A program made the translations under genes and the position numbers. Below, in pieces: positions 8,216-17,200 of a DNA stretch of 64,000 bases. Every line of letters begins with the position of its first letter. Position 1 is the stretch's first letter. The notes beneath the pieces were generated by a model. The model searched no databases. It was given only the letters and a program-made list of their open reading frames with translations, and was not told the origin of the DNA. Source of the DNA: Evansella vedderi (GTDB taxonomy: Bacteria > Bacillota > Bacilli > Bacillales > Salisediminibacteriaceae). The stretch lies in contig NZ_JAUSUG010000002.1 of NCBI RefSeq assembly GCF_030813435.1, forward strand, positions 310,001-374,000. Direction: 5' to 3'.

Positions 8216-8517
8216 TGGAGAAACTTTCGGTAAAAATTGAACGTGCGAATTCAGAAGTGGTGGATTTGTTTGAAGTAGATTATACGAAGGAAATGACCGT
8301 TCTTGAAGCTTTAGAGGAAATTTACCGGCATCACGATCCCAGCCTTGCCTACCGCTTTTCCTGCCGCACGGGGTTGTGCGCAACCTGCATGATGATCATC
8401 AACGGAAAACCTGGACTAAGCTGCATGAAACTGGCAGAGCCAAGTACCAACGGCTTCCTCACCCTAGCACCACTGCCAAAAGGAAGTACAATTAAAGATC
8501 TCGTAAAAGAACTTTAA
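8215..8517 (+). CDS. 2Fe-2S ferredoxin-like subunit (SdhB N-terminal type)
   Basis: A 100-residue protein with one plant-type 2Fe-2S domain: CRTGLCATC plus a distal GLSC give the C-x4-C-x2-C-x11-C pattern. The N-terminus is the beta-grasp fold seen in succinate dehydrogenase/fumarate reductase iron-sulfur subunits, but the C-terminal domain that carries the 3Fe-4S and 4Fe-4S clusters is absent. The ATG overlaps the flavoprotein stop (TGATG), which implies translational coupling. It probably shuttles electrons to or from the FAD subunit. Confidence 0.88.
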   Translation: MEKLSVKIERANSEVVDLFEVDYTKEMTVLEALEEIYRHHDPSLAYRFSCRTGLCATCMMIINGKPGLSCMKLAEPSTNGFLTLAPLPKGSTIKDLVKEL

Positions 8518-8619
8518 AAAGGGGTGCGGCTGTCCTATGTTTAATTTTGGCAATTGGATGGTAACATAAAGGAAGTATGTCCCTATTTTGTGACGTTAAT
8601 GGAAGTGGAGGTTTCATAA

Positions 8620-9405
8620 ATGGAATTCATCATCTCGATCTTTGTACGCTTTAAAGAGCACCGTTTAATTGAGTTAGCTGCACAATGCGCTTACTATTTA
8701 TTGCTATCAATTTTTCCATTTCTCATTTTTATCATTTCTTTGTTTTCTTTCTTGCCTATTGCACTTGAATTTGACTTGGAGCTCCTCCGCGACGTGGTTC
8801 CTGCAGAGATTTTTTATTTTATCGAAGGACAGTGGACGAGAATCACCGCTCAGCATAATACTGGATTATTATCCTTTAGTATTCTTTTTACCATTTGGAC
8901 AGCATCCCTTGCCTTAAACACGATTCTCCATTTGTTAAATAGGGCGTACCATGTAACGGAAGAAAGGAAATTCTTTAAAGGCAGAATCATCTCAATTTTT
9001 TTAACCATTGGTATGTTTGCTGTCGTACTTGTGGCTTTAAGTTTACAAGTCGTTGGTGGCGTAATGAAGGATTTCTTCGCCATCGACCTAAACTTCTTGA
9101 ATTTCAACCTCTTCCGCTGGGTAATCAGCTTCGTTATCCTGTTTATCGTTTTTACATTATTGTACTTAATTGGACCGAATACCAAACTGAAACTGCGGGA
9201 GGTTTACATAGGGGCTCTATTTGCAACACTCGGCTGGCAGCTGACATCCCTGTTATTTTCCTTTTACCTCGATAACTTTGCCAATTACACAGCCACCTAC
9301 GGAACAATCGGAGCCGTCATCGCACTCATGATTTGGTTCCACCTCTCTTCCGTCATCATCCTCCTCGGAGGAGAAATAAATGCGGAGTTGAAAGAAAGCA
9401 GCTAA
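8620..9405 (+). CDS. YihY/BrkB-family integral membrane protein
   Basis: A protein of 261 residues with about six hydrophobic segments. Family markers are the N-terminal LIELAAQCAYYLLLSIFPFLIF, TIWTASLALNTILHLLNRAYHV near residue 95, GALFATLGWQ near 200 and the final YATYGTIGAVIALMIWFH...LLGGEINAE. It resides in the cytoplasmic membrane. The family was once called ribonuclease BN, which is not its function; its role is unknown, with transport or envelope proposals only. A GGAGG site precedes the ATG. Confidence 0.9.
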   Translation: MEFIISIFVRFKEHRLIELAAQCAYYLLLSIFPFLIFIISLFSFLPIALEFDLELLRDVVPAEIFYFIEGQWTRITAQHNTGLLSFSILFTIWTASLALNTILHLLNRAYHVTEERKFFKGRIISIFLTIGMFAVVLVALSLQVVGGVMKDFFAIDLNFLNFNLFRWVISFVILFIVFTLLYLIGPNTKLKLREVYIGALFATLGWQLTSLLFSFYLDNFANYTATYGTIGAVIALMIWFHLSSVIILLGGEINAELKESS

Positions 9406-9414
9406 ACACATAAC

Positions 9415-9463
9415 GAGTACGTTTCCGCGAGCATCTTCAGAAAGATGCTCTGGAAACGTACTC
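9415..9463. terminator. Nested hairpin after yihY
   Basis: GAGTACGTTTCC and GGAAACGTACTC form a 12-bp outer stem around an inner GAGCATCTT/AAGATGCTC hairpin. No T-run follows, so it may be a stability element or a weak terminator. Confidence 0.55.
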
Positions 9464-9732
9464 AGGATAGGATTATCATTAGATGTTCCGATAGTCACAT
9501 TTTGGCATTATATAGATTAAAAAGGAATTAGAGATTATTATGTTAGAGTGATAAGGGTAATAGTCAATTTATAAATTTTGGGTTGATTTGAGGAGATTAT
9601 ATAAGCTCAGAATCTTAAGGGTCATATAAGAAGTAAGTTATTTTTACAGAAGAAAGCATTATACTGTTGTCATATACACTTCGCTTCGCACGTGGGTTAA
9701 TTTGTATATTTTTCCATTATAGTTAATAGAAG

Positions 9733-9838
9733 TAAATGTAACCCCATACTACCTCGATATTCCCCCATACCCTATCGATAAAACCCCAACCTATACCCAT
9801 AATCCCCCCACCTACCTCAATAATCCCCCATCCCCCTA
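9733..9838 (-). repeat. 21-bp periodic C-rich array (heptad array 1)
   Basis: CCCCAT-like cores recur at 9745, 9766, 9787, 9808 and 9829, an exact 21-bp step. On the minus strand the units read as heptapeptides of the MGDYRxS/MGFxRxx type, broken by stop codons. The array begins with AAGTAAATGTAACCCCATACT, shared with the arrays at 13,842 and 22,038. The surrounding 9464-9930 shows no gene. Confidence 0.7.
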
Positions 9839-9924
9839 GTTAGATAACGGATTCTTCCTAATTCAATGTATATTCGCCAAGCAACTATCTTGGTATTGAT
9901 TCCTAGCACACTTTACAGACCTAA

Positions 9925-9964
9925 AAAAAACAGTTCCGGTACTCCCTTTTGGAAGTATCGGAAC
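9925..9964 (-). terminator. Terminator of the Hsp70 operon
   Basis: On the minus strand GGTTCCGATACTTCC pairs with GGAGTACCGGAAC (one or two mismatches) and is followed by GTTTTTTTT. It lies 10 bp after the J-domain gene stop. Confidence 0.85.
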
Positions 9965-9973
9965 CATCCCTTG

Positions 9974-11218
9974 TTAGAAAAACTTTTTTAACCCTCGTTT
10001 CATTTCTCTATTAAAATATCTCGTTAGTTCTTCAAATAGGCTGTCCCATTCTTCTTTAAAGTAGCTATAGAGTGCTGGGTATTTCTTTTTTAAGTGAAGA
10101 ATACTCGCTGCGTAATATTCCTTCTCCTCTTCTAATTCAGCAACAAATTCTGGGGTGAACTGACTTTCTAATTGCTGAACGACGGGATGATCTTCATCGT
10201 CAAAGTACCAATGGACTGCATTTCGCAGTACTAAAGGGAAGGTTTTTTCATCTTGGAAAATTCTATTAAAGTCTTTCTCTACACGAACCAATTTTTTTAC
10301 TTCTTTTATTTCTTCTTTAATATCATAGAGGTCAACTTGGACCAATTTAGCAAAGTCAATAAATATTTCTGCTAATCGATATTTTTGATGTTCATAGGCT
10401 TCTTCGTATTCTTCCATTAGTGCATAAAATACGCCCATACGGTCTTCCTCTTCTTCGATTCCTTTCAATAGTTTACGGAATCGAGACTGAATTCTGGACA
10501 GCTTAGACCACTGATCTGTTTGTGAAATTGTATGGATCCAAATGATATAGGACGGAACATCTTCCACTGTTTCTTCCTCGGGACTGGGAATAGCCATTTC
10601 TGCCACTTCCATAGCTCGATCGTATTTTTCGAGCATGATACATACCATCGTTAGTGGTTCAAAAATAAAAGTATTTTGGTGGGAAAATTTCCTTAATCCC
10701 TCTTCTAAAATGGTATAAGCTTCCTTGTTATAATCCATTTCTATTAACATTTTTGCAAAAACAGAATAGATGAAGTCTAATTCGATTCCCTCTTCTCTTA
10801 ACCTATCCGCATTTTTCTGCAGCTCACGAAATAATTCATAAGCAGCATTCAATTCATCTTCGACTATATGAATAAACATTAATCCTATTTTTGCAGATAA
10901 GTTAGTAGCGTCTATGGCTAAAACATCTTTATAGATGGCAGCTGCCTTTGTAAAATCATCACCAGTAACATAATCTGCAGCTTTTTCAAGCATGTTCTCA
11001 ATTTTCCCACCATATTTTCTCATGAGGTCATATTCTTTCCTCTTCAAGGGATCCTTAAGTACTTCGTATGCTTTACGGATTTTCTCAAATTGTTCTGGAT
11101 CCGTCTCAGGTGGATGCTTCCTCACAGCCTCAATATATTTTTCCTTAATTCTCCGTTGACTTATTTTTGCCGTCGTGCCTAAAATCTTATAATAGCTTTC
11201 TGCTGTTGAAATGCTCAT
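9974..11218 (-). CDS. J-domain/TPR protein with non-canonical HPP motif
   Basis: A 414-residue cytosolic protein, third in the operon and 15 bp after the Hsp70 gene. Residues about 5-60 are a J domain (SYYKILGTT, KEKYIEAVRKHPPETDPEQFEKIRKAYEVLKDP). The signature His-Pro-Asp, which activates Hsp70 ATPase in classical J proteins, reads His-Pro-Pro. Residues about 75-300 are helical repeats of TPR type (AAIYKDVLAIDATNLSAKIGLMF and similar), and the C-terminus ends in a basic FNREMKRGLKKFF. The ATG at 11218 follows GGAAGGTG; a GTG nine bases earlier is less likely. It is presumably the dedicated partner of the adjacent Hsp70. Confidence 0.85.
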   Translation of the reverse strand: MSISTAESYYKILGTTAKISQRRIKEKYIEAVRKHPPETDPEQFEKIRKAYEVLKDPLKRKEYDLMRKYGGKIENMLEKAADYVTGDDFTKAAAIYKDVLAIDATNLSAKIGLMFIHIVEDELNAAYELFRELQKNADRLREEGIELDFIYSVFAKMLIEMDYNKEAYTILEEGLRKFSHQNTFIFEPLTMVCIMLEKYDRAMEVAEMAIPSPEEETVEDVPSYIIWIHTISQTDQWSKLSRIQSRFRKLLKGIEEEEDRMGVFYALMEEYEEAYEHQKYRLAEIFIDFAKLVQVDLYDIKEEIKEVKKLVRVEKDFNRIFQDEKTFPLVLRNAVHWYFDDEDHPVVQQLESQFTPEFVAELEEEKEYYAASILHLKKKYPALYSYFKEEWDSLFEELTRYFNREMKRGLKKFF

Positions 11219-11233
11219 AAAATTCACCTTCCA

Positions 11234-13087
11234 TTACAATTCTAAGTCAATGGCTAAATCGACGGATTTTTCGATAGCTTCATGTAACTTAGTTGTATCC
11301 TTTTCATCCAAAGCCCCTTTTAATTGTGCAATTGCTTGAAGTAACTGTTCCTTCCAATGTCCGTCCCGATTATCTAATTCATTTGTAAAGCGAGTCAGCC
11401 AATCTTCTGCTTCTTCCATCAACTCTTGAAGTGTCTCTTCCGCTTCTTCTTGGTCATCATCATCCACCTCTAAGTAGTCGAAAAGGTTCCATTCCTCATC
11501 TTCGGTAACCTCTTTTTCTCCGTCATCCTGTTGATAGGCTCCTTCTATTTTTGCAAGACTACCATAAAAGGCATCTTCTGAGCTACGATCTATGGCATCT
11601 TCTAATCTAACCTTCATTTCAGCACCAGTTGTGATGCTCTTTGCGCCCACTTCCAAAATACCATTTAAATTGTATCGAAAGGTGACATCTACTCCCTCTT
11701 CCCCTGCTGGCCGTGGTGGTAGCCCCTCTAATAGGAACTCATTAAGGAAATAGTTGTCCTTTACCCACTCGTTCTCCCCTTGATAAATTTCTATTTTTAC
11801 TTCCGTTTGACCATCGGAAGTAGTAGTAAATTGTTCTTTACGTGTCACAGGGATGGTGGTATTTCGCGGGATGATCGCATGAAAGGCTCCAGGCATCCCT
11901 GCTCTTTTCCCTGGACTATGATTTACTACGGCGATGCCCATAGAAAAAGGGGCCACATCCGTAACAATTATCCCTTTTTTCGAAAGTGCCCCTGATTTTA
12001 TTCCGGCTTGTACCGCCGCCCCTTGAGCGACTACTTCATCAGGATTAAGATCACTTCTCGGTTCCTTTTTAAAAAATTGTTGAACAAGCTTATGAACTTG
12101 TGGAATTCTCGTTGAGCCCCCAACAAGAAGTACTTCATCTATATCACTAGGTTTTAGACTTGCCTCTTCAAGTACCTGTCGAAGTTTTTCTTCCGTTTCT
12201 TGAAGTAAAGGGTTGATGAGGGAAATAAATTCTTCCCTAGTTACCGTAACATCTAGTCCAATTGGCACATTATTTTTTACAGTAATAACCGGTATAGCAA
12301 CATCCACGGAGTTAACGAATGATAACTCTTTTTTTACCTTTTCAGCTTCTTCCTTTAATCTAGCTTTGCCACGAACGTCTTGACGTGGATCCACCCCATG
12401 CTCATCCATCACCTTCTCTGCCAGCCAGTCCACTAAGTGCCAGTCGAAATCCTCTCCGCCAAGCTGATTATTCCCTTCAGAGGCTTTTACTTCAAGGATG
12501 CCGCCCATCATTTCTACTACAGAAACGTCAAAGGTACCTCCACCAAGATCATAAACAAGAATATGGCTGTCATCATTTAAATTCTGCAGTCCATAGGCTA
12601 GTGCTGCTGCAGTGGGTTCGTTGATGATTCGCTCCACCACGAAACCTGCTAACTCCCCAGCCTTTTTGGTGGCCTGACGCTGAGCGTTTGTAAAATAAGC
12701 TGGTACAGTAATGACTGCTTCCTTTTCCCCTTCCCCTAAGACATCATCAACTGACTCCTTTATTTCTTTTAAAATGAATGCCGATAACTCTTCCGGTGTA
12801 TAGGACTGTTCTCCAAGGGGAAATGTTATGTCCTCTCCCATACTTCTTTTCACCGCCGCCTTTGTTCTATCAGGCATAGCTACTAATGCACTTCTCGCTT
12901 CTTCCCCAACCACGACTCGGCCCTTCGGATGAATGAGAACAACGGATGGGATCATATTTTCATCGTTTTCGAGAGGGATCATTTTCGGTTTTTGTTTAAA
13001 AATATACGCTGAAGCTGAATTTGTTGTACCTAGGTCAATGCCAACGATGGGACGAAAGGAACTATCCTTACTGGATGCTGATGACAT
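11234..13087 (-). CDS. Hsp70-family chaperone (DnaK paralogue)
   Basis: A protein of 617 residues. The nucleotide-binding domain is intact: [14 protein letters not shown] (phosphate 1), [60 protein letters not shown] and [17 protein letters not shown]. The substrate-binding part is recognisable ([29 protein letters not shown]) but the C-terminal helical lid is acidic and divergent ([15 protein letters not shown]). Its place between a GrpE-like and a J-TPR gene, outside any hrcA-grpE-dnaK-dnaJ context and without a CIRCE operator, marks it as a secondary Hsp70 system with a dedicated client set. Clients are unknown. Confidence 0.93.
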   Translation of the reverse strand: MSSASSKDSSFRPIVGIDLGTTNSASAYIFKQKPKMIPLENDENMIPSVVLIHPKGRVVVGEEARSALVAMPDRTKAAVKRSMGEDITFPLGEQSYTPEELSAFILKEIKESVDDVLGEGEKEAVITVPAYFTNAQRQATKKAGELAGFVVERIINEPTAAALAYGLQNLNDDSHILVYDLGGGTFDVSVVEMMGGILEVKASEGNNQLGGEDFDWHLVDWLAEKVMDEHGVDPRQDVRGKARLKEEAEKVKKELSFVNSVDVAIPVITVKNNVPIGLDVTVTREEFISLINPLLQETEEKLRQVLEEASLKPSDIDEVLLVGGSTRIPQVHKLVQQFFKKEPRSDLNPDEVVAQGAAVQAGIKSGALSKKGIIVTDVAPFSMGIAVVNHSPGKRAGMPGAFHAIIPRNTTIPVTRKEQFTTTSDGQTEVKIEIYQGENEWVKDNYFLNEFLLEGLPPRPAGEEGVDVTFRYNLNGILEVGAKSITTGAEMKVRLEDAIDRSSEDAFYGSLAKIEGAYQQDDGEKEVTEDEEWNLFDYLEVDDDDQEEAEETLQELMEEAEDWLTRFTNELDNRDGHWKEQLLQAIAQLKGALDEKDTTKLHEAIEKSVDLAIDLEL

Positions 13088-13090
13088 TTA

Positions 13091-13636
13091 CTACTCCTCC
13101 TTCACTGTGGCCACTTGGCCTTTTCTAATGATAATGCCTTTTTCATTTATAAATGTTCGTTTATATACTCGAGCTATCTGTAGTGGTTGAAGATACTCTG
13201 AAGTTGGGACTGTTTCAATGGCCTCTGCTAGCCGGGGGTCAAATTGTTCACCAAGATGAACGGTATCTTGAACACCTAATTCCCGCAGGGTGGAGAGTGT
13301 AGTATCGATCCACCTTTTTATCAGTTCTTCCCATTGGTCACCCTCTTGTAAGTTTCCAAGGACAATATCCATATCATCGATTTGACCAATTAAATTCTTC
13401 ACTATCCGTTCCGCGTTATGGTAGTTGTTTGCTTCCTGCTGTTCCTTTATAGCTGAGGATAATCTATCTAATTTATCATCCAGGTTTTTCCCTGTTTTAT
13501 ATTGAAGTCTTGTTGCCTTTTGAATCTGCTGCTCAAGCTCGTCCAACCTTTTTTCCGTTGTGGCCCACTGCCCTCGCACCTGTTGCAACTCCGTTAATAA
13601 TGACTCATCCTGCTTTTTGAAGAATGGAAATCTCAC
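13091..13636 (-). CDS. GrpE-like nucleotide exchange factor
   Basis: A 181-residue protein that starts the operon, 3 bp before the Hsp70 gene. Residues about 12-75 form a coiled coil (LLTELQQVRGQWATTEKRLDELEQQ and onward). The C-terminal third (FDPRLAEAIETVPT, then INEKGIIIRKGQVATVKEE) resembles the GrpE beta domain that opens the Hsp70 nucleotide cleft. Overall similarity to housekeeping GrpE is weak; the call rests on fold-like motifs and operon position. Confidence 0.78.
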   Translation of the reverse strand: MRFPFFKKQDESLLTELQQVRGQWATTEKRLDELEQQIQKATRLQYKTGKNLDDKLDRLSSAIKEQQEANNYHNAERIVKNLIGQIDDMDIVLGNLQEGDQWEELIKRWIDTTLSTLRELGVQDTVHLGEQFDPRLAEAIETVPTSEYLQPLQIARVYKRTFINEKGIIIRKGQVATVKEE

Positions 13637-13841
13637 CTTTACACCCGCTTTCTAGTAATTACATTCTATCGGTTACTAATCTATATTTTATATTTGAAAT
13701 AACCCCAACATCATCATCATTCATCACACTTTTCACTTTACTAAAAATGTCTAATAATGTCACATACAAAAACAACTTTTCCCCCTTGAATTAGAAAAGT
13801 TCACAAAACTGTACGGGACCCGGTCCGTGACAAGGTTGTAA
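13637..13841. other. Upstream region of the GrpE-like gene
   Basis: AT-rich DNA with an imperfect palindrome around ACGGGACCCGGTCCGT at about 13,814. No CIRCE-type inverted repeat and no gene. It should contain the operon promoter, which I could not place with confidence. Confidence 0.4.
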
Positions 13842-14181
13842 AAGTAAATGTAACCCCATACTCCCCCGTTTAAAGCCCAAACTACCCCATTTCCCCCCAA
13901 CCTTACATATTTATTTCCGATTATAACCGTGGTGTTTTCCAGTAAATTGGATAATCTATCGAAATTGTGGGATAATCTATCGATTTAGAGCAATAATCTA
14001 TCGATTTCCACTAATAATCTATCGATTTACATCAATAATCTACCAAACTAGAATTATTACAAACAAAACCATCCCATATACAGCAGCCAAAACCTAAAAA
14101 CTGCACAAAAAAAGGCTTCTTCAGCAGAAGCCTTTTCAAAACACTTATTTTTCATCATTTCATATACTTTGTCTCCGCGGC
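13842..14181. repeat. Direct repeat A flanking the Jet operon, with trpB 3' remnant
   Basis: This stretch matches 22038-22435 in the same orientation, at roughly nine bases in ten by eye, over four consecutive parts: C-rich 21-bp units, ATAATCTATCGATTT 21-bp units (at 13951, 13972, 13993, 14014, 14035), the AGGCTTCT/AGAAGCCT terminator hairpin, and a degraded trpB end. In the minus-strand trpB frame the remnant reads GRGDK-VYEMMKN, lacking four codons and the true stop of the intact gene. Copy A lacks about 42 bp (two units) of the C-rich part of copy B. It ends 28 bp from the jetC stop. Confidence 0.85.
14110..14136. terminator. Terminator hairpin downstream of jetC (duplicated trpB terminator)
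   Basis: AAAAGGCTTCT, loop TCAGC, AGAAGCCTTTT is identical to the hairpin behind trpB at 22347-22373. It probably now ends the Jet operon transcript. Confidence 0.8.
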
Positions 14182-14209
14182 CCAAACCGTCCCCACGCAT
14201 CTTTTTATA

Positions 14210-17200
14210 TTAAAACAACGTCATTTGCTCTGTTTCTCCGAGCCTATCAATGGTCTTCGGTTCGTGATCTTGGAAGTAGGCGTGGTGCAGCCATTTTTCC
14301 TTCGTCATCACTTGCTTACCCGCCCCGGATCCGGATCCTGAGGCTGCCCCTGCTCCTGATAGTCCAGCAGCCCCCCTCAATCGACAACTATAAATGATTG
14401 GGAAGAAATCCTGCAGAAACTTCCCCTCTGCATGAGCCGTCAACGCTATAATTTGAAAGCCTAATTGCTCGGCTACAAAGAAAACAGGATTCAACACATG
14501 GTCGCTGGAGGCTTTTCCGAATGGGTTATCCAAAATAACTGCTCTATGACGCTTCATCTTCGGCTGAATATGCTGCTTTTTCTCCGCCACATAATTCAAA
14601 ATTCCAAAGAACAACGTCATATTTTTACTCCATTTTTCTCCTCCCGACCACACATTACTCTGCTCCCAGGAGTAAGACCTCGTAGTAACCTTATTATCGT
14701 TTGTTACCTTGCGACAGCTTACCTTCATAACCTCGTTATTCATGATCATTTGCAGCAGCTGTTTCGAATGGAGCCACGATTCGATTTCTTTCCTGATTTT
14801 TGCATCGTCCTGAACTCCTTGATCGTTTAAGAACCGCTCCGATTCCAGCTGTTGCAAGATCCACTCCATGTAATCGCGAATCCGAGCTTTCCCTTCCTCC
14901 GGCTCCCACTCGGGGATGCTAAAGGTGAATATCTGCTTCCAATCGTCCCCAACCTTTACCTTCGTCTTTTTCGGAATTTGCTTTAATTCCTCCACAATGG
15001 TCTCCAGGTGGCTATGAATGTGATTGATAAAGGATTGCAGCTCAGCGTCCTTCTGGCGAATATGCTCATTGGCGTAGCTCGTTGCCCGCTCCACGCTTAC
15101 CATCATGTTTTTCTTAAAGGTAACGATGTCGTCATAGCTTTCCTTCTGTTCTACCCCATTTAACGCCATGTTTCGCATTTTAACATCCGTGATAGCCCCA
15201 TTACAGAACTCCCGGAACCTTCGCTTCGCCCGTTCCACTTGCACCTTCTCAGCATCCACCGCTTCTCGGTTCTCCTGCAGTTCCTTTGTCACCTTCGCCA
15301 CGAAGCCCTTCCGATTCTCTTTAAACATAGAAATTTCCTCATGGAGTAACAGTTGCCCCTTTATGTGAGGCGCGTCGAAGTGATGTAACTCGCTATGGCG
15401 GTCCAAGCCACGTTCCGCCTCCCCGATACTCCTCAACTCTTGGGTCACTCGTGCCTCTTCTTCAGTTATGAATTTCTTTTTCTCCTTTAACCGCTCCTTC
15501 TCTAGCTTGAGCTCCTCGGACACCTCTTTTAGCTCAAGCCCAGCAAACTCCAACACCTCTTCTTCGGAAAAATCTTCCCGGAACCGCTCCACTTTGTTTT
15601 CCACTTTACCTTTTTGCGTATTCATCAAAGTGGCTTTCTTCTCCACTTCCGTCCCAAGCTCTTTCACCACATCCTTCAAAGATAAAAGCTTCGCCCAAAC
15701 TAACTCCATTTCTTGTTTCCCGTCACTTGGGAAAGGCAGCTCCACATCGATTTCTCCATGCTCACTCAATAGAGCCCTCATCTGTTTTTCAGTAGAAGCT
15801 ATATTTTCGCGGGCCGCATCATGTTTCACCTTAAGTTCCCGGTGGGTGCGGTTAATGCCATTAATCTTATAATCTATATCCCTAATCCGTTCTTTAATGA
15901 CCCTCTTGCTCTCCCCTGTAAAAATTGGCTGCAAATCCTTAACATCCTGATAGTCTTCTTCAGCCAACAATTGTTGGATCTGAAAGGATAAAGTTTGGAT
16001 GCGTCCATCTAAATCTTTCTTCTGCTCCTCGAAGTCGCCTATTTCCTTCACAAGGCCTGTTAGTTCCCTTTTCAACCCTTCAAGCCTTTGCTGAATTTCC
16101 TCTTTCCGCTCTTCCTCTCGTTTTACTTCCTGTTCATATTGAAGATATTGCTCTCCATCCTGCATTTTCCTAAGCAAGCCTTGTTTTTCCTCATGGGCTT
16201 GTTTGTACATTTGACCATTACTAGAAATGGCCATCTCTATTTCCACTATTTCTTCCTTCAACCTATCTATCGAAGAAAGAACGTCATTCACTACATTTGT
16301 CTTTTCCCTTTGGGCTTCTTCCCATTCTTTTATTTTTTCGTATGGGTAATATTGAAAGAAACTGTCAAACTCATTTTGTATTTGTTCCCATTGGTTTCGT
16401 TCCGCTTCCTTTTCTTCCCTTTTTGTGGTCGTCTCCCGAGCGAGGTCGCCGATTCGTTCTTTCCACTCTTGGAAAAAGACAGGGTCGCTATTTTCTCCCC
16501 AATGTTTTGGCGCTATCCAAGAATAACCTTCATCCCCATTCTCAGAAACCGCTGCCGCTTCCTCCGTTGTCAAAACAACGACGGGAAACTGTAAACGATC
16601 CGTTACTTGAAAAAGCTTTTCCTGCAGTTTCCCTTTGGATTTTGCCGTCGTTATCAATGTTAACGGCCACAAAGGATACGTCTTTTTCCTTTCTTGTTCC
16701 GACGGGGCTAATGATTGTAAATATTCCACCCCTGTAACAACATAATCCAATTGATTTTTCCACGTGTGTAGCTGTTGTTCCACGAAGGCATCACCGAAGA
16801 ACTGCTCCTGGTTTCCATGATCATCCACAAAGCGGTAGGCTAACCGTTCCTTATAGAGTAAAGTACTTCGTTCTTTATCTAGCTTCTCGATCATTTCTAG
16901 AATTTTAGTCATAATGGAGTTCTGCTGAAAGTAAACGGAATCCAAACTGGACCACTGGGGTCTTACAGAAGCTAGCTTAAGGATTAACTCCCTTTCCCTA
17001 TTCCCAACCTCTGACAATTGGAAATCCAGTTGATTTTTTTCCTTTTCCACACGAGTAAATTCTCCTTGAAGGGTTTCTTTCTTCCCTTCTGCCTCTAACT
17101 TCCTTTGGACCAACCTTTGCTCCTCTTCCTTGAGCTGGATTAACTCCCTTTCCAACTGCCCATTTCTCTCCGTCCACTTTCCATACTCCACTTGGACATT

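Noticed and set aside
13637-13841. CIRCE operator for HrcA control of the Hsp70 operon
   Set aside because: No TTAGCACTC/GAGTGCTAA inverted repeat was found upstream of the GrpE-like gene.
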